A stretch of 6,447 nucleotides of DNA from Verrucomicrobiota bacterium (lineage in GTDB: Bacteria > Verrucomicrobiota > Verrucomicrobiia > Opitutales > Opitutaceae): contig JAEXPG010000117.1 in NCBI GenBank assembly GCA_023447015.1, forward strand, positions 1 to 6,447, given 5' to 3'. Each line of letters starts with the position of its first letter. Position 1 is the first letter of the stretch. Below are positions 1 to 5,810 of the stretch, piece by piece. The notes below the pieces were generated by a model, which was not told where the DNA came from, made no database searches, and saw nothing but the letters and a program-made list of their open reading frames with translations. Made by a program: the position numbers and the translations under genes.

Positions 1-1274
1 ACCTGCGCGACCACATGCGGTTCTACGACCGCGACGAGAACATCGTCTACTGGTACCACGGCATCGACCTCAAGGGCGGCGAGGAGCACAAGGTCTTCGC
101 CTCCGAGTTCGGCGACGACTACTACGCCGTCCCCGCCTACGAGCAGATCTACGCCCTCGCGGGCCCGGTGCAGACGTACCGGATGACCGGCGACAAGGCC
201 ATCCTCCGGGATGCCGAGCTGACGATCGACCTCTTCAAGCGCTTCTTCCGCGACGAGAAGCTCGGCGGCTACTTCTCGCACATCGATCCGGTCACGCTCG
301 ATCCGCGGGCCGAGAGCCTCGGGCGCAATCGCGCCAAGAAGAACTGGAACTCCGTCGGTGACCACGCTCCGGCCTTCCTGATCAACCTCGTGCTCGCCAC
401 CGGCCGGAAGGACTTCGCCGACTTCCTCGTCGAGACCGGCGACACCATCGCCGAGCGCTTCCCCGACTACGACAACAGCCCGTTCGTGCAGGAGAAGTTC
501 TTCGAGGACTGGAGCAAGGACCAGACCTGGGGCTGGCAGCAGAACCGCGCCGTCGTCGGCCACAATCTCAAGATCGCGTGGAATCTCATGCGCATCAATG
601 CGCTCGCGCCGAAGGAGAAGTACGTCGCCCTCGCCCGCAAGATCGCCGACATCATGCCGTGGGCCGGCGCCGACCGGCAGCGCGGCGGCTGGTACGACGT
701 CGTCGAGCGCCTCCTCGGCCCGGGCGAGAAGTTCCATCGGTTCGCCTGGCACGACCGCAAGGCCTGGTGGCAGCAGGAGCAGGCGATCCTCGCCTACCTC
801 ATCCTCCACGGTTGCGTCGGCGAGGACGAGTACCTCCGCCACGCCCGCGAGTCCTCGGCGTTCTACAACTCCTACTTCCTCGATCACCAGGATGGCGCGG
901 TCTACTTCAACGTGCTCGCCAACGGCATCCCCTACCTCATGGGCACCGAGCGGTTGAAGGGCAGCCACTCGATGAGCGGCTACCACTCGTTCGAGTTGGC
1001 CTTCCTCGCGGCGACCTACACGAACCTGCTCATCCGGAAGGTCCCGATGGACTTCTTCTACATGCCGTACCCCGGCCACCTCCCGGACAACAAGCTTCGC
1101 GTCGCCCCCGACCTCCTCCCGAAGGGATCCATCCGCATCTCCGAGGTCACCGCCGACGGCAAGAACTACACCGCCTACGACGCCGAAGCCCTCACCGTCG
1201 ACATCCCGGCCGACGGTCCCCGCATCAAGTTCAAGGGCACCATCGAACCGGTCCAAGGCCGCTCCGCCAAATGA
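1..1274 (+). CDS. AGE-family (N-acylglucosamine 2-epimerase-like) sugar epimerase/isomerase, 5'-truncated
   Basis: The reading frame is open to the left window edge (codons from base 3) and ends at TGA 1272-1274. The first ATG is at base 15, but the first helices of an AGE barrel appear to be missing, so the true start is probably upstream. Numbered from ATG 15, AGE hallmarks are GHNLKIAWNLM with His183, the WHDRKAWWQQEQ block with Glu255, and YHSFE with His324. These match the conserved His/Glu/Trp positions of the (alpha/alpha)6-barrel that epimerises or isomerises sugars at C2 (GlcNAc, mannose, cellobiose and others). The substrate cannot be read from sequence. After the barrel, roughly residues 350-419 form a Pro/Gly- and beta-rich tail that a minimal AGE enzyme does not need. 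No signal peptide is visible in the part present. The stop overlaps the next start (ATGA), implying translational coupling to the STAS gene and a role alongside GlgX in carbohydrate metabolism. Family is confident, function is not. Confidence 0.85.
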   Translation, partial: LRDHMRFYDRDENIVYWYHGIDLKGGEEHKVFASEFGDDYYAVPAYEQIYALAGPVQTYRMTGDKAILRDAELTIDLFKRFFRDEKLGGYFSHIDPVTLDPRAESLGRNRAKKNWNSVGDHAPAFLINLVLATGRKDFADFLVETGDTIAERFPDYDNSPFVQEKFFEDWSKDQTWGWQQNRAVVGHNLKIAWNLMRINALAPKEKYVALARKIADIMPWAGADRQRGGWYDVVERLLGPGEKFHRFAWHDRKAWWQQEQAILAYLILHGCVGEDEYLRHARESSAFYNSYFLDHQDGAVYFNVLANGIPYLMGTERLKGSHSMSGYHSFELAFLAATYTNLLIRKVPMDFFYMPYPGHLPDNKLRVAPDLLPKGSIRISEVTADGKNYTAYDAEALTVDIPADGPRIKFKGTIEPVQGRSAK

Positions 1275-1594
1275 AGATCGATATCCAACGGCAACCGACC
1301 CACGCCATCGCCACCATCGATGGCGCCATCGACGGCAAGACCGCCCCGGAGGTGCAGGCCGCCCTCGCGCCGATCCTCGGCGATACCTCCGTGCTCGTCC
1401 TCGATCTCACCCGGGTCGGCTACATGTCCAGCGCGGGGCTGCGGGTGCTCCTGCTCCTGCACCGCCAGCTCACGGCAAAAAAGGGCAAGGCCGTCCTCGT
1501 CGGCCTCGCCGAGAACCTCGCGGAGACGATGCGCATCACCGGCTTCCTCCAGTTCTTCGAACGCCACGCCACACTCGCAGAGGTCGTGATCTGA
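1271..1594 (+). CDS. STAS-domain protein 1, anti-sigma-factor antagonist-like
   Basis: A 107-residue single STAS domain. The start ATG at 1271 overlaps the epimerase stop by 4 bases. The frame is open further upstream, but that translation is Arg/Pro-rich shadow sequence, so 1271 is the sensible start. The core reads LVLDLTRVGYMSSAGLRVLL. By alignment with SpoIIAA/RsbV (MDSSGLG/MDSTGLG), Ser54 is the expected phosphorylation site. The usual preceding Asp is Ser53, as in many Gram-negative and cyanobacterial STAS proteins. The C-terminal ITGFLQFF helix region is also typical. In such circuits the unphosphorylated STAS protein binds an anti-sigma kinase, and phosphorylation at this Ser releases it. 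It lies 7 bases before glgX and coupled to the epimerase, so it is probably the switch component belonging to that carbohydrate pair. Whether its partner is the kinase at 4116 is inferred. Confidence 0.93.
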   Translation: MKIDIQRQPTHAIATIDGAIDGKTAPEVQAALAPILGDTSVLVLDLTRVGYMSSAGLRVLLLLHRQLTAKKGKAVLVGLAENLAETMRITGFLQFFERHATLAEVVI

Positions 1595-1601
1595 CCCCGC
1601 C

Positions 1602-3722
1602 ATGGACACGCGCATCGACTTCTACCCCACCCATGAGATCGCGGGACACAAGGTCCGGGCCGGCCGCCCGCTCCCGTTCGGGGCCCCCCTGGTTCCGGGC
1701 GGCGTGAACTTCTCGATCTTCTCCCGCCACGCCACCGCGTGTTCCCTGGTGCTCTTCCAGAAGGGCGAACGCACCCCGTCGGCCGAGATCCCCTTCCCGC
1801 CCGAGTTCCGCATCGGCGATGTCTTCTGCATCATCGTCTTCGACCTCGACGTCGAGGAGATCGAGTACGGCTACCGCATGGACGGCCCGTCGGACCCGAC
1901 CCACGGACATCGCTTCGACCCGACCAAGATCCTCTCCGATCCCTACGCGCGACTGCTCTCCGGTCGGAACAAGTGGGGCGTGGAGCCCGACTGGTCCGAA
2001 CCCTACCCGCACCGCGCCCGCCTCGCGTTCGACGACTTCGACTGGCAGGGCGACCGGCCCGTCGGCATCCCGCTCGAGGATCTCATCATCTACGAGCTGC
2101 ATGTGCGCAGCTTCACCCAGCATTCGTCCTCCCAGGTCCGCAATCCCGGCACCTATGCGGGCCTCGCCGAGAAGATCCCCTACCTCAAGGAACTCGGCGT
2201 GAATTGCATCGAGCTCATGCCCGTGTTCGAGTTCGACGAGTTCGAGAACAGCCGGTTCATGCCCGCCTCGGGTGAGCGCCTCCTCAACTACTGGGGCTAC
2301 AGCACCGTCGGATTCTTCGCCCCCAAAGCCGGTTTCGCCGCCACCGGCCCGTTCGGCATGCAGATGGACGAGTTCAAGACCCTTGTCCGCGAACTCCACC
2401 AGGCCGGCATCGAAGTCATGCTCGATGTCGTCTTCAACCACACCGCCGAGGGCAACGAGCACGGTCCGTACATCTCCTTCCGCGGCATCGACAACCAGAC
2501 CTACTACATCCTCACGCCCGAGGGGTACTACTACAACTTCAGCGGCTGCGGAAACACCCTCAACTGCAACAACCCCGTCGTTCGCTCGTTCGTGCTCGAC
2601 TGCCTGCGCTACTGGGCCGCCGAGTATCACATCGACGGATTCCGCTTCGACCTCGCCTCCATCCTCGGCCGCGACCCCTTCGGCGCCCCTCTGGCCAATC
2701 CGCCGCTGCTGGAGAGTCTCGCCTTCGACCCCATCCTCTCGAAGTGCAAGCTGGTCGCCGAGGCGTGGGACGCCGGTGGTCTCTACCAGGTCGGTTCCTT
2801 CCCCGCCTACGGCCGCTGGGCCGAGTGGAACGGCAAGTTCCGCGACGACATCCGCCGATTCCTCAAGGGCGACATGGGCATGACCGGCGCCCTCGCCACC
2901 CGCCTGCAGGGCTCCCCCGACCTCTACGGTTGGAACGGCCGCGGCCCCACCGCCTCGATCAACTTCATCACCTGCCACGACGGCTTCACGCTCTACGATC
3001 TCGTCGCCTACAACGGCAAACACAACGCGGCCAACGGCGAGAACAACAACGACGGCGGCAACGACAACCACAGCTGGAACTGCGGGTGGGAGGGCGAAAG
3101 CACCGACCCGGCCGTCAACGCCCTGCGCCGGCGCCAGATCAAGAACGCCGCCGCCATCCTCCTGCTCGCGCACGGCGTGCCCATGATCCTCGCCGGCGAC
3201 GAACTCGGGCGATCACAGGGAGGCAACAACAACAATTACTGCCACGACACCGAGCTCTCCTGGATCGACTGGTCCGCGCTCGGGACCAACGCCGAGCTCT
3301 TCCGTTTCTTCCGCCGGATGATCGCCTTCCGCCGCGCCCACCCGGTGCTCCGCCCCCGCTATCACCTCTCCGGTCATGTCTCGCCGGACAGCGGCCTGCC
3401 CGAGATCTCCTTCCACGGCACCTCCGCCTGGTACGCGGACTTCTCCGCCGGCAGCCGCGTCCTCGCCTACCTGCTCGATGGCACCCAGGCCAAGAACAAC
3501 ACCGTCCGCGACGACTCCGTCTACGCCGCCTTCAACATGTACTGGGAGTCCCTTGACTTCGCCCTCCCGGCACCGCCCCCCGGACTGCGCTGGCACGTCT
3601 TCGCCAACACCGGCGCCGAGGCCCCGGCCGACGTCTTCGAGCCGGGCCACGAGCCGCTCCTCTCCCCGCAGGACCGCATCCTCGTCGGCGCCCGCTCCGT
3701 CCTGATCCTCGTCGCCCGTTAA
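1602..3722 (+). CDS. glgX: Glycogen debranching enzyme GlgX (GH13 isoamylase type)
   Basis: A complete 706-residue protein, normal length for GlgX/TreX, that hydrolyses alpha-1,6 branches of glycogen or limit dextrin in the cytoplasm. An N-terminal CBM48-like beta domain covers about residues 20-125 (VNFSIFSRHA, YGYRMDGP). The GH13 barrel follows from about 160, with the YWGYSTVGFFAP signature. All four classical regions are present: DVVFNH at 275-280, GFRFDLA with nucleophile Asp350, VAEAWDAG with acid/base Glu387, and FITCHDG with His459 and Asp460. The Asn-rich stretch GENNNDGGNDNHSWNCG and the LAGDELGRSQGGNNNNYC block are characteristic of GlgX and isoamylases rather than of amylases or branching enzyme. 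A C-terminal beta domain closes the protein from about 600. No signal peptide is seen. The start at 1602 is 7 bases after the STAS stop; no Shine-Dalgarno lies at normal spacing. It sits between two STAS genes, which suggests co-regulation by a partner-switching circuit. The enzyme looks fully active. Confidence 0.97.
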   Translation: MDTRIDFYPTHEIAGHKVRAGRPLPFGAPLVPGGVNFSIFSRHATACSLVLFQKGERTPSAEIPFPPEFRIGDVFCIIVFDLDVEEIEYGYRMDGPSDPTHGHRFDPTKILSDPYARLLSGRNKWGVEPDWSEPYPHRARLAFDDFDWQGDRPVGIPLEDLIIYELHVRSFTQHSSSQVRNPGTYAGLAEKIPYLKELGVNCIELMPVFEFDEFENSRFMPASGERLLNYWGYSTVGFFAPKAGFAATGPFGMQMDEFKTLVRELHQAGIEVMLDVVFNHTAEGNEHGPYISFRGIDNQTYYILTPEGYYYNFSGCGNTLNCNNPVVRSFVLDCLRYWAAEYHIDGFRFDLASILGRDPFGAPLANPPLLESLAFDPILSKCKLVAEAWDAGGLYQVGSFPAYGRWAEWNGKFRDDIRRFLKGDMGMTGALATRLQGSPDLYGWNGRGPTASINFITCHDGFTLYDLVAYNGKHNAANGENNNDGGNDNHSWNCGWEGESTDPAVNALRRRQIKNAAAILLLAHGVPMILAGDELGRSQGGNNNNYCHDTELSWIDWSALGTNAELFRFFRRMIAFRRAHPVLRPRYHLSGHVSPDSGLPEISFHGTSAWYADFSAGSRVLAYLLDGTQAKNNTVRDDSVYAAFNMYWESLDFALPAPPPGLRWHVFANTGAEAPADVFEPGHEPLLSPQDRILVGARSVLILVAR

Positions 3723-3763
3723 CCGCCCACTCTCCCGAACCATCAACCTCAGCACCCATTCCC
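3723..3763 (+). other. 41-base spacer, the longest non-coding gap in the window
   Basis: This pyrimidine-rich spacer between glgX and the second STAS gene is the only gap above 20 bases. I see no inverted repeat plus T-run that would make a rho-independent terminator, no convincing -35/-10 pair, and no purine-rich ribosome binding site before ATG 3764. If an internal promoter for the STAS-kinase-STAS genes exists, this spacer or the end of glgX is the likeliest place, but nothing visible proves it. Confidence 0.4.
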
Positions 3764-4099
3764 ATGGCCCTCACCGCCAAACTCGAACTCGTCAACCAGG
3801 TCGCCAAGATCACCCTCGCCGGCCGGCTCGACGCCACCACCGCCGGGCAGTTCCGGGAACTCATCGAAAACGCCGCCGCCCAGAAGGTGAAGGCGGCCGC
3901 CCTTCTCCTCGCCGATCTCGAGTACATGGCCAGCGCCGGACTGCGCGTGATCGTCTTCGCCCGCCAGAAGATGGGCGCCGGCGTGAAACTCTACGTCGTC
4001 GCCCCGCGCGACCTCGTCCGAGAGACGATCGAGATCAGCGGCTTCAGCCAGGCGGTCATCATGCTGCCCGCCTACGACGCCGCCGTGATCGAGGGATAA
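3764..4099 (+). CDS. STAS-domain protein 2, anti-sigma-factor antagonist-like
   Basis: A 111-residue single STAS domain with KITLAGRLDATTAGQFRELI near the N terminus, as in RsbV/SpoIIAA-type proteins (strand, GxLD loop, helix). The phosphorylation-site region reads EYMASAGLRVIVF, placing the candidate phospho-acceptor at Ser57. The residue before it is Ala instead of the Asp of SpoIIAA. It also lacks the acidic residue usually found nine positions before the phospho-serine: the strand reads ALLLADLEYM with Leu48 there, whereas proteins 1 and 3 have Asp. The C-terminal EISGFSQAV helix is normal. It lies 16 bases upstream of the kinase, the classic antagonist-kinase gene order (spoIIAA-spoIIAB, rsbV-rsbW), so it is the most likely direct partner of that kinase. 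The start ATG 3764 has only C-rich sequence before it. Family is certain; the target pathway is inferred. Confidence 0.94.
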   Translation: MALTAKLELVNQVAKITLAGRLDATTAGQFRELIENAAAQKVKAAALLLADLEYMASAGLRVIVFARQKMGAGVKLYVVAPRDLVRETIEISGFSQAVIMLPAYDAAVIEG

Positions 4100-4100
4100 T

Positions 4101-4104
4101 GAGG
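4101..4104 (+). promoter_or_regulatory. Weak GAGG ribosome-binding-like motif favouring ATG 4116 as kinase start
   Basis: GAGG occurs directly after the STAS stop codon. It is 11 bases before ATG 4116 but only 2 bases before the in-frame GTG at 4107. The spacing, though a little long, therefore supports ATG 4116 over GTG 4107. The 'cgcccATG' context also matches the other starts in the window. It is the only purine-rich motif near usable spacing before any complete gene here. Confidence 0.4.
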
Positions 4105-4115
4105 CGGTGCCGCCC

Positions 4116-4538
4116 ATGACCACCCTCACCCTGCCTGGCATCCTCGATTCGCTCGACGAGGTTGCGGCCTTCGTCCAGGCCGCCGCCCGGGAGGCGAACT
4201 TCGACGCCAAGACGGCCTATCGCCTGCAGCTCGCTGTCGACGAGGTCGCCACCAATGTCGTCGTCCACGCCTACCAGGAGAAAGGCCTCGACGGCCAACT
4301 CTACCTCGCGGCCGAGTGCGACGAACACGCGCTTCGGATCCACCTTGAGGATACCGGCGAGCCGTACGACCCCACCACCCGGCCCGATCCGACCAACCTC
4401 GACCAGCCGCTCGAGGAGCGCGAGATCGGCGGCCTCGGCCTCTTCCTCGCCCGGCGCAGCGTCGACGACCTGCGCTACGAACGCCGCGGCGACCGCAACC
4501 GGATGACCTTCGTGGTCAACCGCCCGGCCGCAACCTGA
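4116..4538 (+). CDS. HATPase_c anti-sigma-factor-type serine kinase (RsbW/SpoIIAB-like)
   Basis: A 140-residue GHKL-fold ATP-binding protein, the usual size of stand-alone RsbW/SpoIIAB-type kinases. Numbered from ATG 4116, the N box is LAVDEVATNVVVHAY with catalytic-base candidate Glu43 and Mg2+-binding Asn47. The G1 box is EDTGEPYDP with Asp79, the residue that contacts adenine. The G2 box is IGGLGLFLARRSVD with Gly105/Gly106/Gly108. The final strand NRMTFVV is typical. No sensor or membrane segment is present. Such proteins bind a sigma factor or other target and phosphorylate a STAS antagonist on Ser. This gene lies between STAS genes 2 and 3 (16 and 10 base gaps), so those are its probable substrates; STAS 1 may be a third. 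An alternative GTG start at 4107 would add three residues (Met-Pro-Pro) and is less likely. No sigma factor is visible nearby, so its output target could be non-transcriptional. Confidence 0.93.
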   Translation: MTTLTLPGILDSLDEVAAFVQAAAREANFDAKTAYRLQLAVDEVATNVVVHAYQEKGLDGQLYLAAECDEHALRIHLEDTGEPYDPTTRPDPTNLDQPLEEREIGGLGLFLARRSVDDLRYERRGDRNRMTFVVNRPAAT

Positions 4539-4548
4539 CCCGTCCCCG

Positions 4549-4893
4549 ATGCTCGAAATCAACTCCACTCCGGGCGAAGGATTCCTGCTCATCTCGCTGC
4601 GCGGCGAGATCACCAGCGCCAGCGCCCCCCAGCTCGACCAATCGCTGTCCACCGCGCTCGCCGGCCTCGCCGCACCGCGCTGCATCCTCGATCTCGCCGG
4701 CCTTGCCTTCACTTCGAGCGCCGGCCTCCGCGTCTTTCTCGCCCTCGCCAAACGGATCAAGACCGCCGGAGGACAACTGGTGTTCTGCGCCGTTCAACCC
4801 GCCGTCCGCGAGGTGTTCGAAGTCTCCGGCTTCACTAGGATCCTCACTCTCGTCCCCGACCTCGCCGCCGCCCGCGGCCTCGTCCAACCCTGA
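4549..4893 (+). CDS. STAS-domain protein 3, anti-sigma-factor antagonist-like
   Basis: A 114-residue single STAS domain starting at ATG 4549, 10 bases after the kinase stop. The N-terminal strand and loop GFLLISLRGEITSASAPQLD are followed by CILDLAGLAFTSSAGLRVFL. Candidate phospho-acceptor Ser57 follows Ser56, and the conserved Asp of the preceding strand is present (Asp48). The C-terminal region EVSGFTRILTLVPDL matches the VSGF(x)2 helix start seen in RsbV-like proteins. It shares the S-A-G-L-R core with the two other STAS proteins of the window but differs widely elsewhere, so the three are old paralogues rather than a recent duplication. It is presumably an alternative partner or substrate of the adjacent kinase. 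The stop is 7 bases before the CDF-like gene, tying that membrane protein to the same transcript. Confidence 0.93.
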   Translation: MLEINSTPGEGFLLISLRGEITSASAPQLDQSLSTALAGLAAPRCILDLAGLAFTSSAGLRVFLALAKRIKTAGGQLVFCAVQPAVREVFEVSGFTRILTLVPDLAAARGLVQP

Positions 4894-4900
4894 CCACGCC

Positions 4901-5791
4901 ATGCACCCCTCCCCGCATGGGGGCGGCGGAGACCGCGAATCCGCCTCGCGCACCGCCGTCGTCGCCGGCGGCATCGATCTTGCCGTCACCCTCGGGGCGC
5001 TCCTCGCCGCCCACTCCGCCGTCATCCTCGCCGACTTCTGCAAGACGGCGCTGGAGTTCATCGCCGTCCTGCTGGCCTGGATGACGATCCGGCGCATCCA
5101 GCGGGGCAGCCACCACCAGTTCGACTACGGCGTCGGCAAGCTCGAGAACCTCTCCAGCCTCATCGTCGGCTTGCTGATGTTCCTCTGCCTGGTCGTCATC
5201 ATCGCCAACGCCGTCCGTTCCCTCCTGCATCCCGCCCACATCAGCGGCGCCGGAGTCTGGATCAGCGCGGGATCGCAGATCGTCTACGGGGTGGTGAACA
5301 CCCGGCTGTTCCTGCAGTCGCGCCAGCAGGCGCGCGCGCAGAACTCCCCGCTCCTCGAGGCGCAGGCCGGCCTGTTCATCACCAAGGCGGTCGGCAACGG
5401 CTTCATCCTCCTGTCCCTCGGCCTGAGCACCCTGCTCGCGGCGTACAACTGGTCGCTCTACATCGACCCGGCCGCCTCCCTCATCATCGCGACATCGATC
5501 CTTTTCGCCGCACTGGGCATCTTCAAGAACTCCACGCTCGACCTCCTCGACCGGACCTTGGAGGAGCAGCAGCAGATCGCCATCCTCCGCCTGCTCGCCA
5601 AACACTTCGAGCGCTACGAGGAACTGCGCGAGATTCGTTCCCGCCGCTCCGGCAGCGAGGTCTTCGTCGAGATCGTCCTCGGGTTTCCGCCCACCCAGCC
5701 GGCCGCCGAGGTCGAGGCCGCGGCCCGCGAGCTCAAATCGGACATCGAACACGAGATCACCGGCAGCCGCGTGACCATCGCCATCGCCTGA
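4901..5791 (+). CDS. CDF-fold (cation efflux family) membrane protein with degenerate metal sites
   Basis: A 296-residue protein of cation diffusion facilitator length and topology. Six hydrophobic segments lie at roughly residues 19-37, 38-63, 82-103, 115-138, 155-179 and 187-209, then a cytoplasmic C-terminal domain (about 217-296). Family landmarks are FDYGVGKLENLSSL after helix 2, NGFILLSLGLS in helix 5, and DLLDRTLEE at the start of the C-terminal domain. Aligned by eye with E. coli YiiP, the Zn2+ transport-site residues Asp45, Asp49, His153 and Asp157 become Lys48, Glu52, Leu158 and Lys162. Site B His71/His75 become Phe74/Val78. C-terminal-site His232, His248, His283 and Asp285 become Arg243, Val259, Ala294 and Ala296. 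The structural salt-bridge pair Lys77/Asp207 is kept as Lys80/Asp217. Fold assignment is good; ordinary zinc or iron export is unlikely. ATG 4901 is 7 bases after the STAS 3 stop; upstream in-frame sequence is a shadow of that gene. Confidence 0.88.
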   Translation: MHPSPHGGGGDRESASRTAVVAGGIDLAVTLGALLAAHSAVILADFCKTALEFIAVLLAWMTIRRIQRGSHHQFDYGVGKLENLSSLIVGLLMFLCLVVIIANAVRSLLHPAHISGAGVWISAGSQIVYGVVNTRLFLQSRQQARAQNSPLLEAQAGLFITKAVGNGFILLSLGLSTLLAAYNWSLYIDPAASLIIATSILFAALGIFKNSTLDLLDRTLEEQQQIAILRLLAKHFERYEELREIRSRRSGSEVFVEIVLGFPPTQPAAEVEAAARELKSDIEHEITGSRVTIAIA

Positions 5792-5810
5792 CGCGGCTGC
5801 GCCCACTTCG

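Noticed and set aside
578..1270. The STAS 1 frame extends open upstream, suggesting a fusion with a large N-terminal domain.
   Set aside because: The upstream translation is Arg/Pro/His-rich and overlaps the well-supported epimerase gene in another frame. The ATG at 1271 with the ATGA overlap is the natural start.
1477..1483. An in-register A AAA AAG heptamer within STAS 1, the sequence used for -1 frameshifting in E. coli dnaX.
   Set aside because: The zero frame encodes the complete C-terminal half of the STAS domain, which is needed for the fold. The -1 frame gives no recognisable domain, and I see no obvious SD-like stimulator or strong hairpin designed around it. Probably a chance Ala-Lys-Lys coding run.
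1536..3173. A 545-codon open frame on the - strand opposite glgX.
   Set aside because: It is the antisense shadow of a GC-rich gene with strong third-position bias. The translation is low-complexity (V/E/A/G/D-rich) with no family motif, while the + strand encodes an unmistakable GlgX.
3723..3763. Terminator or internal promoter between glgX and STAS 2.
   Set aside because: No hairpin with a T-run and no convincing promoter hexamers can be seen in the 41 bases.
4107..4115. GTG at 4107 as the kinase start.
   Set aside because: It leaves only 2 bases after GAGG and adds Met-Pro-Pro before a domain that already begins properly at ATG 4116.
1271..4893. The three STAS genes as a recent tandem duplication.
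   Set aside because: Only the SAGLR core and overall domain pattern are shared; the rest of the proteins differ at most positions, so they are old paralogues.
4844..5806. A 320-codon open frame on the - strand opposite the CDF-like gene.
   Set aside because: The translation is dominated by D, E, G, A and R with no recognisable domain, and the + strand frame has family landmarks and transmembrane periodicity.
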